A DNA stretch of 64,000 nt from Sistotremastrum niveocremeum HHB9708 (taxonomy: Eukaryota; Basidiomycota; Agaricomycetes; Sistotremastrales; Sistotremastraceae), in assembly GCA_001630475.1 (NCBI GenBank), contig KV419421.1, positions 277,519 through 341,518 of the forward strand. Reading direction: 5' to 3'. Positions 25,501-35,410 of this stretch are shown here, piece after piece. The number at the start of each line of letters is the position of its first letter. Within the stretch, counting starts at the first letter, position 1. The notes beneath the pieces are model-generated. The model was given only the letters and a program-made list of their open reading frames with translations, was not told the DNA's origin and did not search any database. Position numbers and translations under genes: made by a program.

Positions 25501-25934
25501 TTCATGAAAAGTGTGCCATCATCCTCCGCCTTGCCGGTCGGCACACTTCCATAAAGCTTCACGCCGATTTGCAGAAGATGCGTGAAGCACTCCAAATCCA
25601 TGCCACGTACCCAACGTCCTTTAATAAAGTGACATTGGGCTCTGAAATAATGCGAAATGGCAATCTGGAGCAGATATCTGGAAAGATGGGCGCCTAGACG
25701 GACGAGTAAATCGAGCATTTTAGGAGAGAGTAAGGAGGGGTGTGAGAGGGCGGCGAAGAAGGCATCTGAAGGGCCATGTCGGACGAGGAAATAGGATGCA
25801 CGGACGTGTACGTCGCCACTAATGGTGAGGTGACGACGACTGGTCAGGGAGAAGGCGGAAGGGTCGGCGAGCTCGTAGATGATGAGTGCGATGATTTCAT
25901 CTGAGACACGGAATAGAGTCGGAATTGTGCACAA
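22578..25934 (-). CDS. Large conserved basidiomycete orphan with F-box-like N-terminus and acidic nuclear tail
   Basis: Multi-exon minus gene. The first exon from 25934 reads TLFRVSDEIIALIIYELADP, an F-box-like start, then ASYFLVRHGPSDAFFAAL and a helical body (YLLQIAISHYFRAQCHFIKG). Later exons continue with RLYLSRTVAAEVCMEARQNA (about 25080), VRHLFTDFPSSHPTARLAVL, LPEMLENCHLVPLTRDDVVA, HLPGGVKLPDPFDTLACGRF, then Asp-rich segments (about 24110-24260 and 23090-23190) and basic NPRKRPRR. The final exon carries SSSDEEYMHMRPAKRPRI and a stop at 22578-22580. I recall similar proteins in many basidiomycetes but no assigned function. The acidic and KR-rich tail suggests a nuclear protein. The many helical pairs could be an alpha-solenoid. 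If the F-box is real it could be an SCF adaptor; this is uncertain. Confidence 0.7.
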
Positions 25935-26151
25935 ACGACGTTGAGACGACTAACCTGACAGCTTGTCCATCGCAGAGGACGTTGACCAAAAGCACTAGCT
26001 GGCGACGGAAGTGGCTCAGAAGAAGTTACTACGGGACCCGGGGTACGCCTTTCAGTGGTATCACATGATATGATCATGATCCAAAACTTGATTCCGTATG
26101 ATACAATGCAAAATCCGACAATGATATAAATACAGTATGAAGCAGTAAGAC

Positions 26152-27257
26152 TTACGAGCGTATTGCACTTCCCATCGATATCGCGTTCTTGCCCGACAAC
26201 GCGCTGAGCAGCAAGTCCCGAGTACACCTCAACCGCTCCCGCCGCATCACAAAATACGACCCGGCATCGTCAGGAACAGCCATTGGTATTCCGATTCTTC
26301 CCTCGTCCCGTGCCTTGCGTATTGAGCGGATCATCGCGTCGACTTCTGCTTCCGAGTCCACATCGTCATCGTCATCCTCCTCGTCCATGCCAGCATTAGC
26401 ACCAGCATTGGCGCCTTGTCCAGCTTTCTTCGAGCTCTTCTTCGTCGACGTGCCAGGAGTACCACCACCTGCCCCTCCACCTCCCTTCTTGTCGCCCATG
26501 AGTTTCTTCTTCTCCTCGCGCTCCTTGTCACGTTTCTCCTTCTTCTCCTTCTTGGTCTCTTTCTTCACGGGTTCGACGAAGCCAGGTTTGTTGGCCCTGT
26601 TCCAATCTAGGAGCAGTGCATCATAATCTCGCGATCGACCTTGCACAGCGCGTTTTGCCCCCATTGAGTGTGACTTGCACGTCAGAGAGCGTGAGCAAGG
26701 AAGACCCTTGTCATTGATAACACCACATTGCTTGTCGACATCCACTGGACCTGAGGAACGCGTTAGATGGAAGCGCGCGTGGATAGGAAGGAGACGCACC
26801 TTTGAACCTGCCCTTAGTGACTTTGGTTGCTGGCTTCTTCTTCTTCGGAGAGCCATCGTCAGCACCATCCTCGATCATTTCATCAGATTTACGCTTCTTG
26901 CCTTCGAATTAAATTAGAACAAGTGTACCATGCGATAGGTATAGGAGTGAACTCACTGTCTGTCTTGCCCTTCTTGGGGCCTGCCTTTATTTTCTTGCAG
27001 TTCTCAGCGTGTTCAGCTGCAGCACTGCGAAGTATTGGCTTATTGCAATCTCGACATCTGACGATGGTGGTTGGCGGTTCGAATTTGAGTGGATGCGATC
27101 CAAATGTCTTCATGTCTCTCGCCGAGAGCCATGTTGTTTGCGGCGATGTGGGGACAGGGGAGGTGGAGATGGGAGACACAGGAGAAGTGGGGAGCGAATT
27201 CCATGAAAAGGGCTCAATCGGAGACGGAGAGGCAGGAGATAGGAGACGGATGGCCAT
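26152..27257 (-). CDS. SGF73: SAGA complex subunit Sgf73 / ataxin-7-like
   Basis: The N-terminal exon holds a C2HC zinc knuckle, CRDCNKPILRSAAAEHAENC, as in Sgf73 and ATXN7. A downstream exon carries the SCA7 domain: VDVDKQCGVINDKGLPCSRS, then LTCKSHSMGAKRAVQGRSRD and YDALLLDWNRANKPGFVEP. A Lys/Glu-rich coiled segment, a Gly/Ala-rich linker, an Asp run and a conserved C-terminal helix (EAEVDAMIRSIRKARDEGR) follow. Sgf73 anchors the histone H2B deubiquitinase module to the SAGA coactivator in the nucleus. The ATG at 27257 is chosen because the knuckle exon follows directly. The stop at 26152 overlaps a strong GTAAGT donor, so a further short exon before 25975 is possible. It is head-to-head with the ligase gene, 670 bases apart. 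Confidence 0.88.
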
Positions 27258-27927
27258 GATGAGTGAAGGCAGGTGAACGAAACAAGCGCCGAACTGACTG
27301 GCGCTAAAAGCTGTTGAAAGTCCGAAACCGAAACAGCCGAAACATCCGCTGTGAAACATCCAGGTCGCGTGAGGGGCATGGCCCGTGCACGACGCGCGGG
27401 AGTATATAATGGCGAGTGAAGTGTCACCTGTTCCCCATCTCTTGTGCTCGGGCATGTACTGTCGCCAGTGAGGTTTTTACCGAGGCACAGTCTTTTGCTG
27501 ATTGCAAACAATACATCCGTCTACCTTGCTTACCTTCGGGTCTGCAGAATTTTTGAAACCCCTTCATCTCTCGATGAAATTTCTATACACTTTAGTTGTA
27601 GTGCAATACATTTGCTTTACCATCAACCTATTCGTGGGAATGTGAACTCCAATGATTGATTTGTCGACCTCATACCGTCAACCAATTTTTAAGTTACAGA
27701 ACGGAAGAACGCCGTGGTATTGTTGCTGTCACAAGATGAAGCCATCGCCTTCTGGGGGTTTAGACTTTGTAAGTCTGACTATCACCATGACTCCTTTGTC
27801 GCGGCCGCGCCAGAAAATCGGGCGTGCGCACACGGCCCCGCAAACAGCTCCCGAACTCGAGTCAACATCGTCATGGTCGCACATCAAAACCAACCCCTAA
27901 CACCCATTCCCCTCTCTCTATCCAACC
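27258..27927. promoter_or_regulatory. Divergent promoter region, SGF73 / SWIM-ligase
   Basis: A 670-base gap between two start codons pointing away from each other. It presumably holds both promoters and leaders. Short frames inside (for example 27652-27900) have no motif. No TATA element or factor site stands out. Confidence 0.4.
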
Positions 27928-30170
27928 ATGTCCACAGAGAAAGACATTCTCGCTGAAATCGACGGCATCAAACCCAATAAAGTCTTAGCTGACGGCGAAG
28001 AATTTGAAGCACGCTCAAAATCGAGGTTGGAAAGCAAGACCCAATCGTCACTTTGCACAAAATATTCATTCTGTTTCTATGTAGCTCCAAGACGACCTAC
28101 AAGCTCAAGCGTACCTGGGATCATTATTATTGCACATGTCCAGCATGGCGAATGCAGTCCAAGAAACCTGTCAGCGCTCGTTCTTGCAAGCATCTTCGTG
28201 AAGTTCTGGGTGATGCATATGAAGACGCTCGATTGAAACAGGCCGAGACTCTGTTGCCGGATGAACAAAAGTCACAGCCCTCCAAAGAAAAGCCTAAATC
28301 TACGTCTAAGGCGGCTGCCAAACCAAAGTCCAAGACTAGCAGTACTGCGACCAAAACCACAAGAGGTTCGAAGCGAAAACGAGAGGCGGAGGAGGAAGAG
28401 GACGAGAAGGTGGAAGAGAGCATTGACAAGGAGGAAGAGCCACCCGCCACAGTTGCAGAACCCGAACCTCCTGCGATCCAGGCTGCGAATGAACCTGAGG
28501 CAGAAGCGGCCACTGGTGGAGGACCTGAAGACGTTCTCGCAGAGATCAACGGCATCAAACCTCTCAAATATCTCGCCGACGGAGAAGAGACTGAAGCCAA
28601 ATCCCATACGAGGTCCGTCCTTCTTCCTCAGTCTTGCTTCCTTACTGACGCATTCCAGTTCTTCTCTCTACAAAATCAAACGTACTTGGGATCATTTCTA
28701 CTGTACTTGCCCCGCTTGGAGGAATCAAGCCCGCGCACCTACCAACGCTCGCACCTGCAAGCATCTCAAGACTGTCCTTGGCGAAGCCTATGAAAATGCG
28801 CGAATTGCTCGTGCGGATCCTAACGGCGCCGGAGCTGCTGCTGCAGCAGGCCCGTCCTCTCCTTCAAAGGGCAGAAAGAAAGCCAAGGTTGGTCGTTGTG
28901 TTCACATGATTATTTGCTTGGAAGGCTGATTGTCCTGGAACTGCAGGTCGATTCAAAGGATGAAAAGAAGACGTTTGATGTGCTGCTTGCGAACAAATGG
29001 GATATCGAAAGCGGTCCTGATCCCACTGGCTGGTGGGCCAGCGAGAAGCTTGACGGCGTGAGGTGTGTCTGCACCCTATCTCATATGACGTTCCTTCTGA
29101 TCAATGTCCGAGAAGAGCTGTCTTTGACGGCGAACAGTTCTATAGCAGGACAGGCAACAAGTTCTTTGCTCCCAAAGAATTCCTTGATCGTATGTTCGCC
29201 TTTTCAAGTATTGTCCTTTCCTGAACGCAATCTAGTGTTCCCGAAGGACGTAACTCTAGACGGAGAGGTATGACCCCTATCATCCCACTGTTCCGCATAA
29301 CTGACATCGTCACAGCTCTACAGCGGCCGTCAAAATTTCCAAGACACAGTCTCCATAGTCCGCACCTCCAACTCTCCAAAATGGTCACTCATTTCGTTCC
29401 ACATCTTCGACATCCCATCACACGGAACGAAACCTTTCGAAGAACGTCTTAAACTTCTCGAGGAGTTATTCCAGGATAAGGAGAAGACGGGACAAGTGAA
29501 AGTTGTCGAACATACCGCTGTTACGAGTCGAGACCATGTTCTGGAGATGTTGAAAGATGTTGAGACGAAGGGCGGAGAGGGCTTGATGTTGAGAAAACCT
29601 GGATCGTGAGTATATTTCCCTTTAAGTACGCAGCACGATATCTGACTGCTGACTTTAGGACCTATGAACATGGGAGATCCAGCACCCTTCTTAAAATTAA
29701 AGTATGTGTGTTTCTCCACTGCGTGGGCCACTTCATTACCTATTCCATCAGTCTTTCTACGACGCCGAAGCAAAAGTTCTCGGTTACGAACCAGGCAAAG
29801 GCAAGAATAAGGGCGTTATGGGAGCTCTCAAATGCGTCATGGCTTCTGGAAAGGTATATATCTTTTCTCCGCCCAATATTTCTGCCTCTCACTTCGTCTG
29901 AAAGAAATTCAACGTCGGTACCGGATTTTCAGATAAACAACGCCGCGACCCTCCAAAGATAGGAAGCATCATCACCTATCGATTCCAGGAGTTGACGAGA
30001 GACAACGTACCGAGGTGTGTTCTTTCGAGGTATGCCTTAAGAGCTGACTTCGCTGAGACACGAGAAGGTTCCCCAGTTATGTTGGCGAAGCCATTGACAA
30101 GGATGAGCCTACGGATGCGGAGGTGCCTGATCATAGGAAAGGTGATGCGAAGACTGGAGACGACGTTTGA
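27928..30170 (+). CDS. ATP-dependent DNA ligase with two N-terminal SWIM zinc fingers
   Basis: The N-terminus has two near-identical blocks. Block 1 has DILAEIDGIKPNKVLADGEE, then KLKRTWDHYYCTCPAW and SCKHLREVLGDAYEDAR. Block 2 has DVLAEINGIKPLKYLADGEE, then KIKRTWDHFYCTCPAW and TCKHLKTVLGEAYENAR. Each carries a CxC...CxH SWIM finger; a long Lys/Glu linker lies between. The ligase core follows: FDVLLANKWDIESGPDPTGW, motif I EKLDGVR with the adenylated Lys, VTLDGEL, FHIFDIPSHGTKPFEERLKL, motif IV GGEGLMLRKPGS, motif V TLLKIK, and an OB fold with IGSIITYRFQELTRDNVPRF. The OB type resembles small viral or bacterial ATP ligases rather than the nuclear ligases I or IV. It should seal nicks, and SWIM fingers often bind nucleic acid. 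Nuclear or mitochondrial location is not shown. Stop 30168-30170. Confidence 0.87.
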
Positions 30171-30353
30171 TGATCTTTTTCTGTTGCTGCTGGACATCTC
30201 CCTTCACATCTCATAATCGGACATGATAGTTTTTGCAGAGTTTTGCCTCTTTCATTAGGTAATTTAGGACATTGGACGCAGTATAGGTGGATTCGAGTAA
30301 TAGCGAAGAGCACTTCTCGCCTTTTAGGAACTTGAAATTATAATAAGCAGCGA

Positions 30354-31064
30354 CTACCGCTTCTTGACATTCTTGATCCGTATCTGTTCCTTTCCAACAA
30401 ATATCCCCTAGCCCAGAGAGTCAATCGTGAGCTAGAGGTGGAAGAAATGAATACACACCTTGCCCTTGTAAGGCTCTGGTTTTCTGAACTTCCTCACGTC
30501 CGCAGCGAACTGCCCCAACTTCTGCTTATCCGTGCAAAAGAGGTCTATGCGAGTAGCAAAAGGAACCTCAGCCTTGATGTAGTCCGGTATAGGCACCGTC
30601 ACCAAATGCGAGAAGCCCAACTTCATATTCAACCTCTGCCCACTCATCCCCTCTCTCGGTCTCGGATCAGCTTCAATCTGAACTCTGTACCCAACGCCCA
30701 CAAGATGAAGGGACACTTTGAATCCTTCCGACATGCCCGTAACAGCGTTCGCGAGAAGTGTACGAGTCGTACCCCACATCTGTCGCTGCTGTTTTATCTC
30801 TCCATCTTCGATACTGACAGCCACTTGATTGCGGTTTTGTTTATCGGTAGAGAACGCGAGAGAGACGAAAGGATGAATGGGGAGGTGAGTCGCTCCCAGT
30901 GGGCCTGAAATGGCGAGCGTGGACGCGTTTTGTTGGATTGTTACGGATGGAGGGATGACTATGGGCTCACGCCCAATGTGAGAGTTGACAGCGTTAGCCC
31001 GAGCTGTTGTACTGAAGCATCGTTTGCTACTTGAAGCCGCTGCCGCGAACGCAGGGCGCAACAT
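30354..31064 (-). CDS. MRPL6: Mitochondrial large-subunit ribosomal protein uL6m
   Basis: The N-terminus is a mitochondrial presequence (MLRPAFAAAASSSKRCFSTT). The body matches L6: PIVIPPSVTIQQNASTLAIS, GPLGATHLPIHP, WGTTRTLLANAVTGMSEGFK, LHLVGVGYRVQIEAD, KLGFSHLVTVPIPDYIKAEV and KLGQFAADVRKFRKPEPYKG. A short last exon GIFVGKEQIRIKNVKKR follows an intron with GTGTGT donor and ends at 30354-30356, restoring the usual KGKG-I C-terminus of the L6 family. Length (about 220 residues) is normal for fungal uL6m. The protein sits in the mitochondrial ribosome near the stalk base. It is convergent with the ligase gene, 183 bases apart. Confidence 0.93.
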
Positions 31065-31550
31065 GGAAAATGCGGCCAGAAGTTGCTTCGGCGATTTCCA
31101 CGGCGTCGCCGAGGACCGTCCAAAGCAAATCCAAAGCGTTCACAGCGGACCCTGGACAATTATCCCAAAAGAATATGGTGGAAATATTATGAGATTGTGT
31201 TACTTGTTCCCCCAGTTTTCGAAGGGAGAAAATTTTGAGAAAATGTTGAGAATAGCGGCTTTTCCGGGAATACGTTGAGATTGTGCCCATTTTCACAGAA
31301 AATTCTCAGTGAGTAAAGACTGAATTCATTAGACGGAATCTCATCATATTCTCAGTGTTATCTCTTGGGATTTTTGTGTCGGGCCCGCTGTGGTTGCGCA
31401 CGCAGGGTGATCATTCAACGCTGATGAGGAGTTCCTATGAGGCCTATGAGATAATAAATTATATTTAAAATCTACACAGGGAGCCAGAATGATTTTGTCT
31501 TCTAAGCTTATAATCATGAACCGCAAAGCAGGAACAGACTTGAGAACAGA

Positions 31551-33520
31551 TCATCTTTGCAAGAAATGGAACAGCGTCAAGACAGGACTACGTGCTCGAG
31601 CGAGCAAAGGATAACTAGGCCTTCCACTACGGAAGAAGTAGGTTGGAATCTGCCTCAGCAGACTACCAGGCCTTCCGATACGCAAAATGTTGCGTAGTGG
31701 AGAATGGTAAGCCATTCGAATGAGGTCACTACTAAAAAGTGGTGATGACCAAGTTCTCCCCTTGGAAAAGAAACCAACAGGTGGCAGAAGGCGCATATTC
31801 CCAATTGTTGGGATCGAAGCTGGAATGACCCGGAGTAGGTCTGAAGTATGAGAATCGTGCCAGGACGCGAATGAGTCGTCGATTGGGTGACGCAAATCTT
31901 TTTTGTAAGATTGCAGCATGAGCGGGCTAAGGGTGCCCGTTGCACTCAGTGATCGTAGTTCGCAAATATCGACCCGGGAGGAGGGTTCGACTGCATCGGA
32001 CCCCGAATTCAAAGCAGTATCGAAGACATTTTCCTTTCATAGACTTCAGTGCAGGCTCTCACGCATGATCAAAGACGCACGCTACCTGCCACGCTCAATG
32101 TGGATTGCGCCTGTGCTTGAAGACGTAAAAGGTATGGCCCTTTCCACGTTTTACTGGCTCTCGAGGGCGCCTCTGTCTCGCTTTTGTCGTAGGTGATGGA
32201 TCGGATGGATGGGAGTTCGAAAGAGACGGTGGTGAATGTCAAGGGCTCTTCGAGTTCAAAGTCGAGTTCCTCCGATTTTTCAGAGAGATCTTGTTTTGAG
32301 GGGTCGTCTAGAAAATAGATGGTATCTCGGACCACATTGAATAGACCCAGAGTCCCAAGGACTTCTGTCAGTCTTCCAATGATCCCGAATGGAGTGTCCA
32401 TCTCGAAATACGAGATCGGAGGCATGGGGCATGATGTGTAATCGTCGTCTGAGACTTTCGGAGTCGTATCCAGGAAGCACTGCTGTACTTCAGGATCGTC
32501 TTCCAATGTCACCTGTTATATGTTCAGCCAAGTTCCGATTCGAATCCGAAACGCGGACTTACGCAGTATATTTTCGTTTCAGTTTGCGTGTTGCAGATGC
32601 CCGACTGTTCTGCATCACGTTTTTGATCAGCATTGGATGACATGTCGAGATCGGAGGGAATCTGGTCCATCGCAATGCAGGCCATCTCAGTGGTATATGG
32701 TAGGAAAGTGCTATCGCTTTTTTTGTTGATGAACGTCTTGTACGTGACGATATAAGCGAGAGGCTGGAAGACACGCGGAAGAGTCGTGTGCGAGGTGTAT
32801 TTTCTGGTACTCGGAGAGAAACCAAACGACGAGCGATGACAAAGCGGGTGGGTTTGGATCACAACAAGAAGGTCCTGGAGGGAGGCTGGATGAAGTGCAT
32901 GAGAAGGGGATGTATCCAGCTTTTGTACGTGAAGCCACCGTGCCCTCGAGCCAGCCTCTGAGATCGGTATGAAGACTAAAATGGAATGCCTCAATTCCAT
33001 ACTGGAACGCGCAGGTACCTCATTCCAATATCGCTCTTCATAAATGAGGTATCCTAGGATCGCTGCGCCCAAAATCCCGCAGTCTTGTTCCAAAGTGATC
33101 TAGAATCATCCACCCGACTATTTCGAGCGTAACCCCAGGTACGAAGATGACTGTGTTCATATTTCAGGACCATGAAACGGATAAGCAAAGATCGACGAAC
33201 CTCCTGACGACATGTCTCCAATTTATGCTTCATTTGTCCGAACCCGATAATGGTATGATCACCCGTATTCATGGATACTCTGGAGCTAGCAATGTCGAGA
33301 ATAGGAACATGATCGTCCTTGGAGATTATGAGACTATTATAAGGGGTGAAATGCTCGGTGGTTTCGACGTAAACCCAGGTACAGACGAGAACGGCCAGAA
33401 CACTGTCGGGAATGGCTCCAGAAAAGTAGTCACGCGCTGCGTCAGGGAGGTACTGTAGGACTTCGGGGTGGACGGCTGCGCGATGCCTCTCTCCTCAAAA
33501 GGCTTGATAGATTGAAACAT
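31551..33520 (-). other. Minus-strand hypothetical coding pieces, not resolvable into one gene
   Basis: Three long minus frames occur here: 31551-32012 (PTIGNMRLLPPVGFFSKG), 32069-32512 (MTLEDDPEVQQCFLDTTPKV, ELEEPLTFTTVSFELPSI) and 32524-33093 (GILGAAILGYLIYEERYW, VFQPLAYIVTYKTFINKK). A fourth frame at about 33350-33460 gives DAARDYFSGAIPDSVLAVLV then CTWVYV. They look partly coding, but I could not join them with consistent splice sites and no family is certain. The CTWV stretch loosely recalls a common uncharacterised agaricomycete membrane family. This may be one rapidly evolving gene or several remnants. 33521-34204 holds nothing I can support. Confidence 0.3.
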
Positions 33521-34204
33521 ATTAACGGCCTGAGGTCAAGCAGTCTGACCGGGCCAAGTTCAGGAACTCTGCGCACAGCTAAGGAAAATCAAGTTAGTGA
33601 CGACCAAAATCATGTAGATGTCTTTACCCACAGGCCACAATGAAAACACACAAAACTGGTCACAGCCTAGAGCTCTTATTGGACCATGTAGCGCTCGAGT
33701 TGTGAGCGAAGTGATCAATCAAGCGAACTTAGAGAAGGAAAGCTGCTGACGTAATTGAGTCAGGTACCGACGAAGACGAATTTCCGAGCTCAAACGCCAA
33801 GATCAAGAAATAAAATTACACCCTTCCCTCTAGGCGGGTGTGCATATAACCTAAATACAGTACTAGATAGTAAACACTACGAGAACTAGATTACGTATTT
33901 GGAGAGGAAAAGACCGGACGCGAATAGAAATATTTTCTGAGAAATGCAGCCCAAGCTCATTGCATGACCCTTGTCAAGAGTTCAAACAAAGCGAAAAATC
34001 TTGAAGACAGAAATGCCACAGGATTGATTGCGGGCCATACAAATATGGCCAGCATTGCTGATGAACAATCATCACTAGCATTGGCCAGAGACCGCCACCT
34101 GTCTCATTGGTTTCGTGGTAGTGGAGGGTGGCCGAGGGTGCAAGCCGACTAAGCACACTATGATGAGTATCGGTCTCCATGTCTCAGCTTGACAACGTAC
34201 GGAC

Positions 34205-34960
34205 TTAGGGGTCTCGATTGAGCTTTGACTGGTAGAAATCTCGGACGAGGAGAGGGTCCCTGAAGAACTCGAAGTAAACGCAGAAGATCCTCACGTCGAG
34301 TTCTTCGCTGTTGCGCTCATCGGATGGACGATAGTGAAAACTTTGGTATCTGTAGTCATGCGGATCGTACAACCGAGGTACATCCAACTACGGTCTTGAG
34401 AACATCGACGAGCCGGCAGAGTGGCACGAGGATGAACGCTTGGGCGGATTCCACGCATTTCATGCCTGGGTCTTGAGGGTCTGTCAGAGGTCGTGGTGGT
34501 TTGGCATGAAGCGGGATGCGGCGGCATAGATGACCGTAAAGAGGAAAGGGGACCGGACATTTTCTTTTCCAGGGTCTATACTGCGAGGTCGAGCAGCAAA
34601 ACGGAAGACTGGGATACCGTTGGTCTCGGTCAAAAGAAAGAGGGAGCAGGAGGTGCTTACGTTCAGGACTTGGAAATAGGCAGCGAACGACTCTTCGACT
34701 TCCTTGACACCGACCAGACCTCTCGTCATACAATCCAAAGGATCCTGCGCCTCCAAATGCAGCGGAGGATTCGCCGCGGGATCTACATCCATAACGTTAA
34801 ACCTGATCAGCTTCAGGCTCGCTACAGAAGGGAAAGACATACCGGCTCGCAGACAAGCGACTGTATATAGTATGTCATGAGTGGCTAATTAATACTGATT
34901 GCTGAGAACGCATACCTTCGACGGACAGTGCATTGAGTAGCACGAACAGGGAGACAGTTG
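34205..34960 (-). pseudogene. Fragment of a fungal Zn2Cys6-type transcription factor (middle homology region)
   Basis: Minus-strand pieces match the fungal transcription factor domain (PF04082 type). DVDPAANPPLHLEAQDPLD, then GLVGVKEVEESFAAYFQVLN, end at a GTAAGC donor. The next exon reads DPGKENVRSPFLFTVIYAAA, SRFMPNHHDL. Further on KCVESAQAFILVPL and, in a different frame, RRCSQDRSWMYLGCTIRM correspond to the usual VxxxQAYxLLSLY and EDRSWLYxGxAIRMA motifs. The two last motifs are out of frame with each other, and I found no DNA-binding Cys6 cluster or C-terminal half nearby. An intron at about 34867-34920 (GTATGC ... ACAG) is still recognisable. I read this as a decayed or truncated host gene. 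Confidence 0.5.
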
Positions 34961-35034
34961 ATGGGTGCGTAGGAGATCCTCACCAGACACAGGACAAGCC
35001 GCGGCTGGTCTCCCAGTCGACGACAGATCCCGTC

Positions 35035-35198
35035 TGGCTGCTGCCATATAGGCAGCCACTTCAGCTCAGCTCACCTCTTGCCGTCGACAATCAGAACTGC
35101 CTAAGCAGAATGGTCGTTTGAACTCACAAACATACACAGCAAGAGGGTCTGCTCCCGGACCCAGGAGCAGAGAGCTCACAAGCAGCCTTGCGGCTGCT
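35035..35198. repeat. Hairpin-array repeat, unit 1
   Basis: Four successive perfect inverted repeats: H1 TGGCTGC/GCAGCCA (35035-35041, 35052-35058), H2 CCTCTTGC/GCAAGAGG (35074-35081, 35139-35146), H3 TCTGCTCC/GGAGCAGA (35148-35155, 35164-35171), H4 AGCAGCC-TTGC-GGCTGCT (35181-35198). Inside the H2 loop are further pairs, CGAC/GTCG (35085-35088, 35113-35116) and CTGC/GCAG (35097-35100, 35105-35108). The H2 loop is nearly identical to that of unit 2 while the stems differ. Confidence 0.75.
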
Positions 35199-35231
35199 GC
35201 GAGAAGGGCCTTGTTCCCAACAGACACGATG

Positions 35232-35403
35232 CATTCTATAGCTGGAACCCCAGTCCATAGAATGTCGCTCTGTCTCAGGTCGACTCACCCGTCACCGTCG
35301 ACAATCAGAACTGCATAAGCAGAATGGTCGTTTGAACTCAGGAACATACACGGTGACGGGGTCTGCTCCTAGGAGCAGCGAGCCCACAACAGCCTTGCGG
35401 TTG
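35232..35403. repeat. Hairpin-array repeat, unit 2
   Basis: Same layout as unit 1, about 214 bases on. H1 is CATTCTAT/ATAGAATG (35232-35239, 35257-35264), H2 CCCGTCACCGT/ACGGTGACGGG (35288-35298, 35350-35360), H3 TGCTCC/GGAGCA (35364-35369, 35372-35377), H4 CAGCC-TTGC-GGTTG (35390-35403, one G-T pair). The H2 loop keeps the inner CTGC/GCAG hairpin (35311-35322). H1 and H2 stem sequences are unrelated to unit 1, yet both still pair perfectly. Confidence 0.75.
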
Positions 35404-35410
35404 ATGTGAG

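Noticed and set aside
26189-26626. Plus-strand frame opposite SGF73
   Set aside because: Low-complexity Ser/Phe mirror of the Lys/Glu and Asp runs of SGF73.
28127-28607. Minus-strand frames opposite the SWIM-ligase
   Set aside because: Mirror of the Lys/Glu-rich linker; no motif.
34981-35410. Hairpin units as minus-strand repeated exons (GTATGT and GTGAGT-like donors are present)
   Set aside because: The would-be introns are under 45 bases, one copy has a stop in the best frame, and coding does not explain the paired stem changes; kept as a structured repeat.
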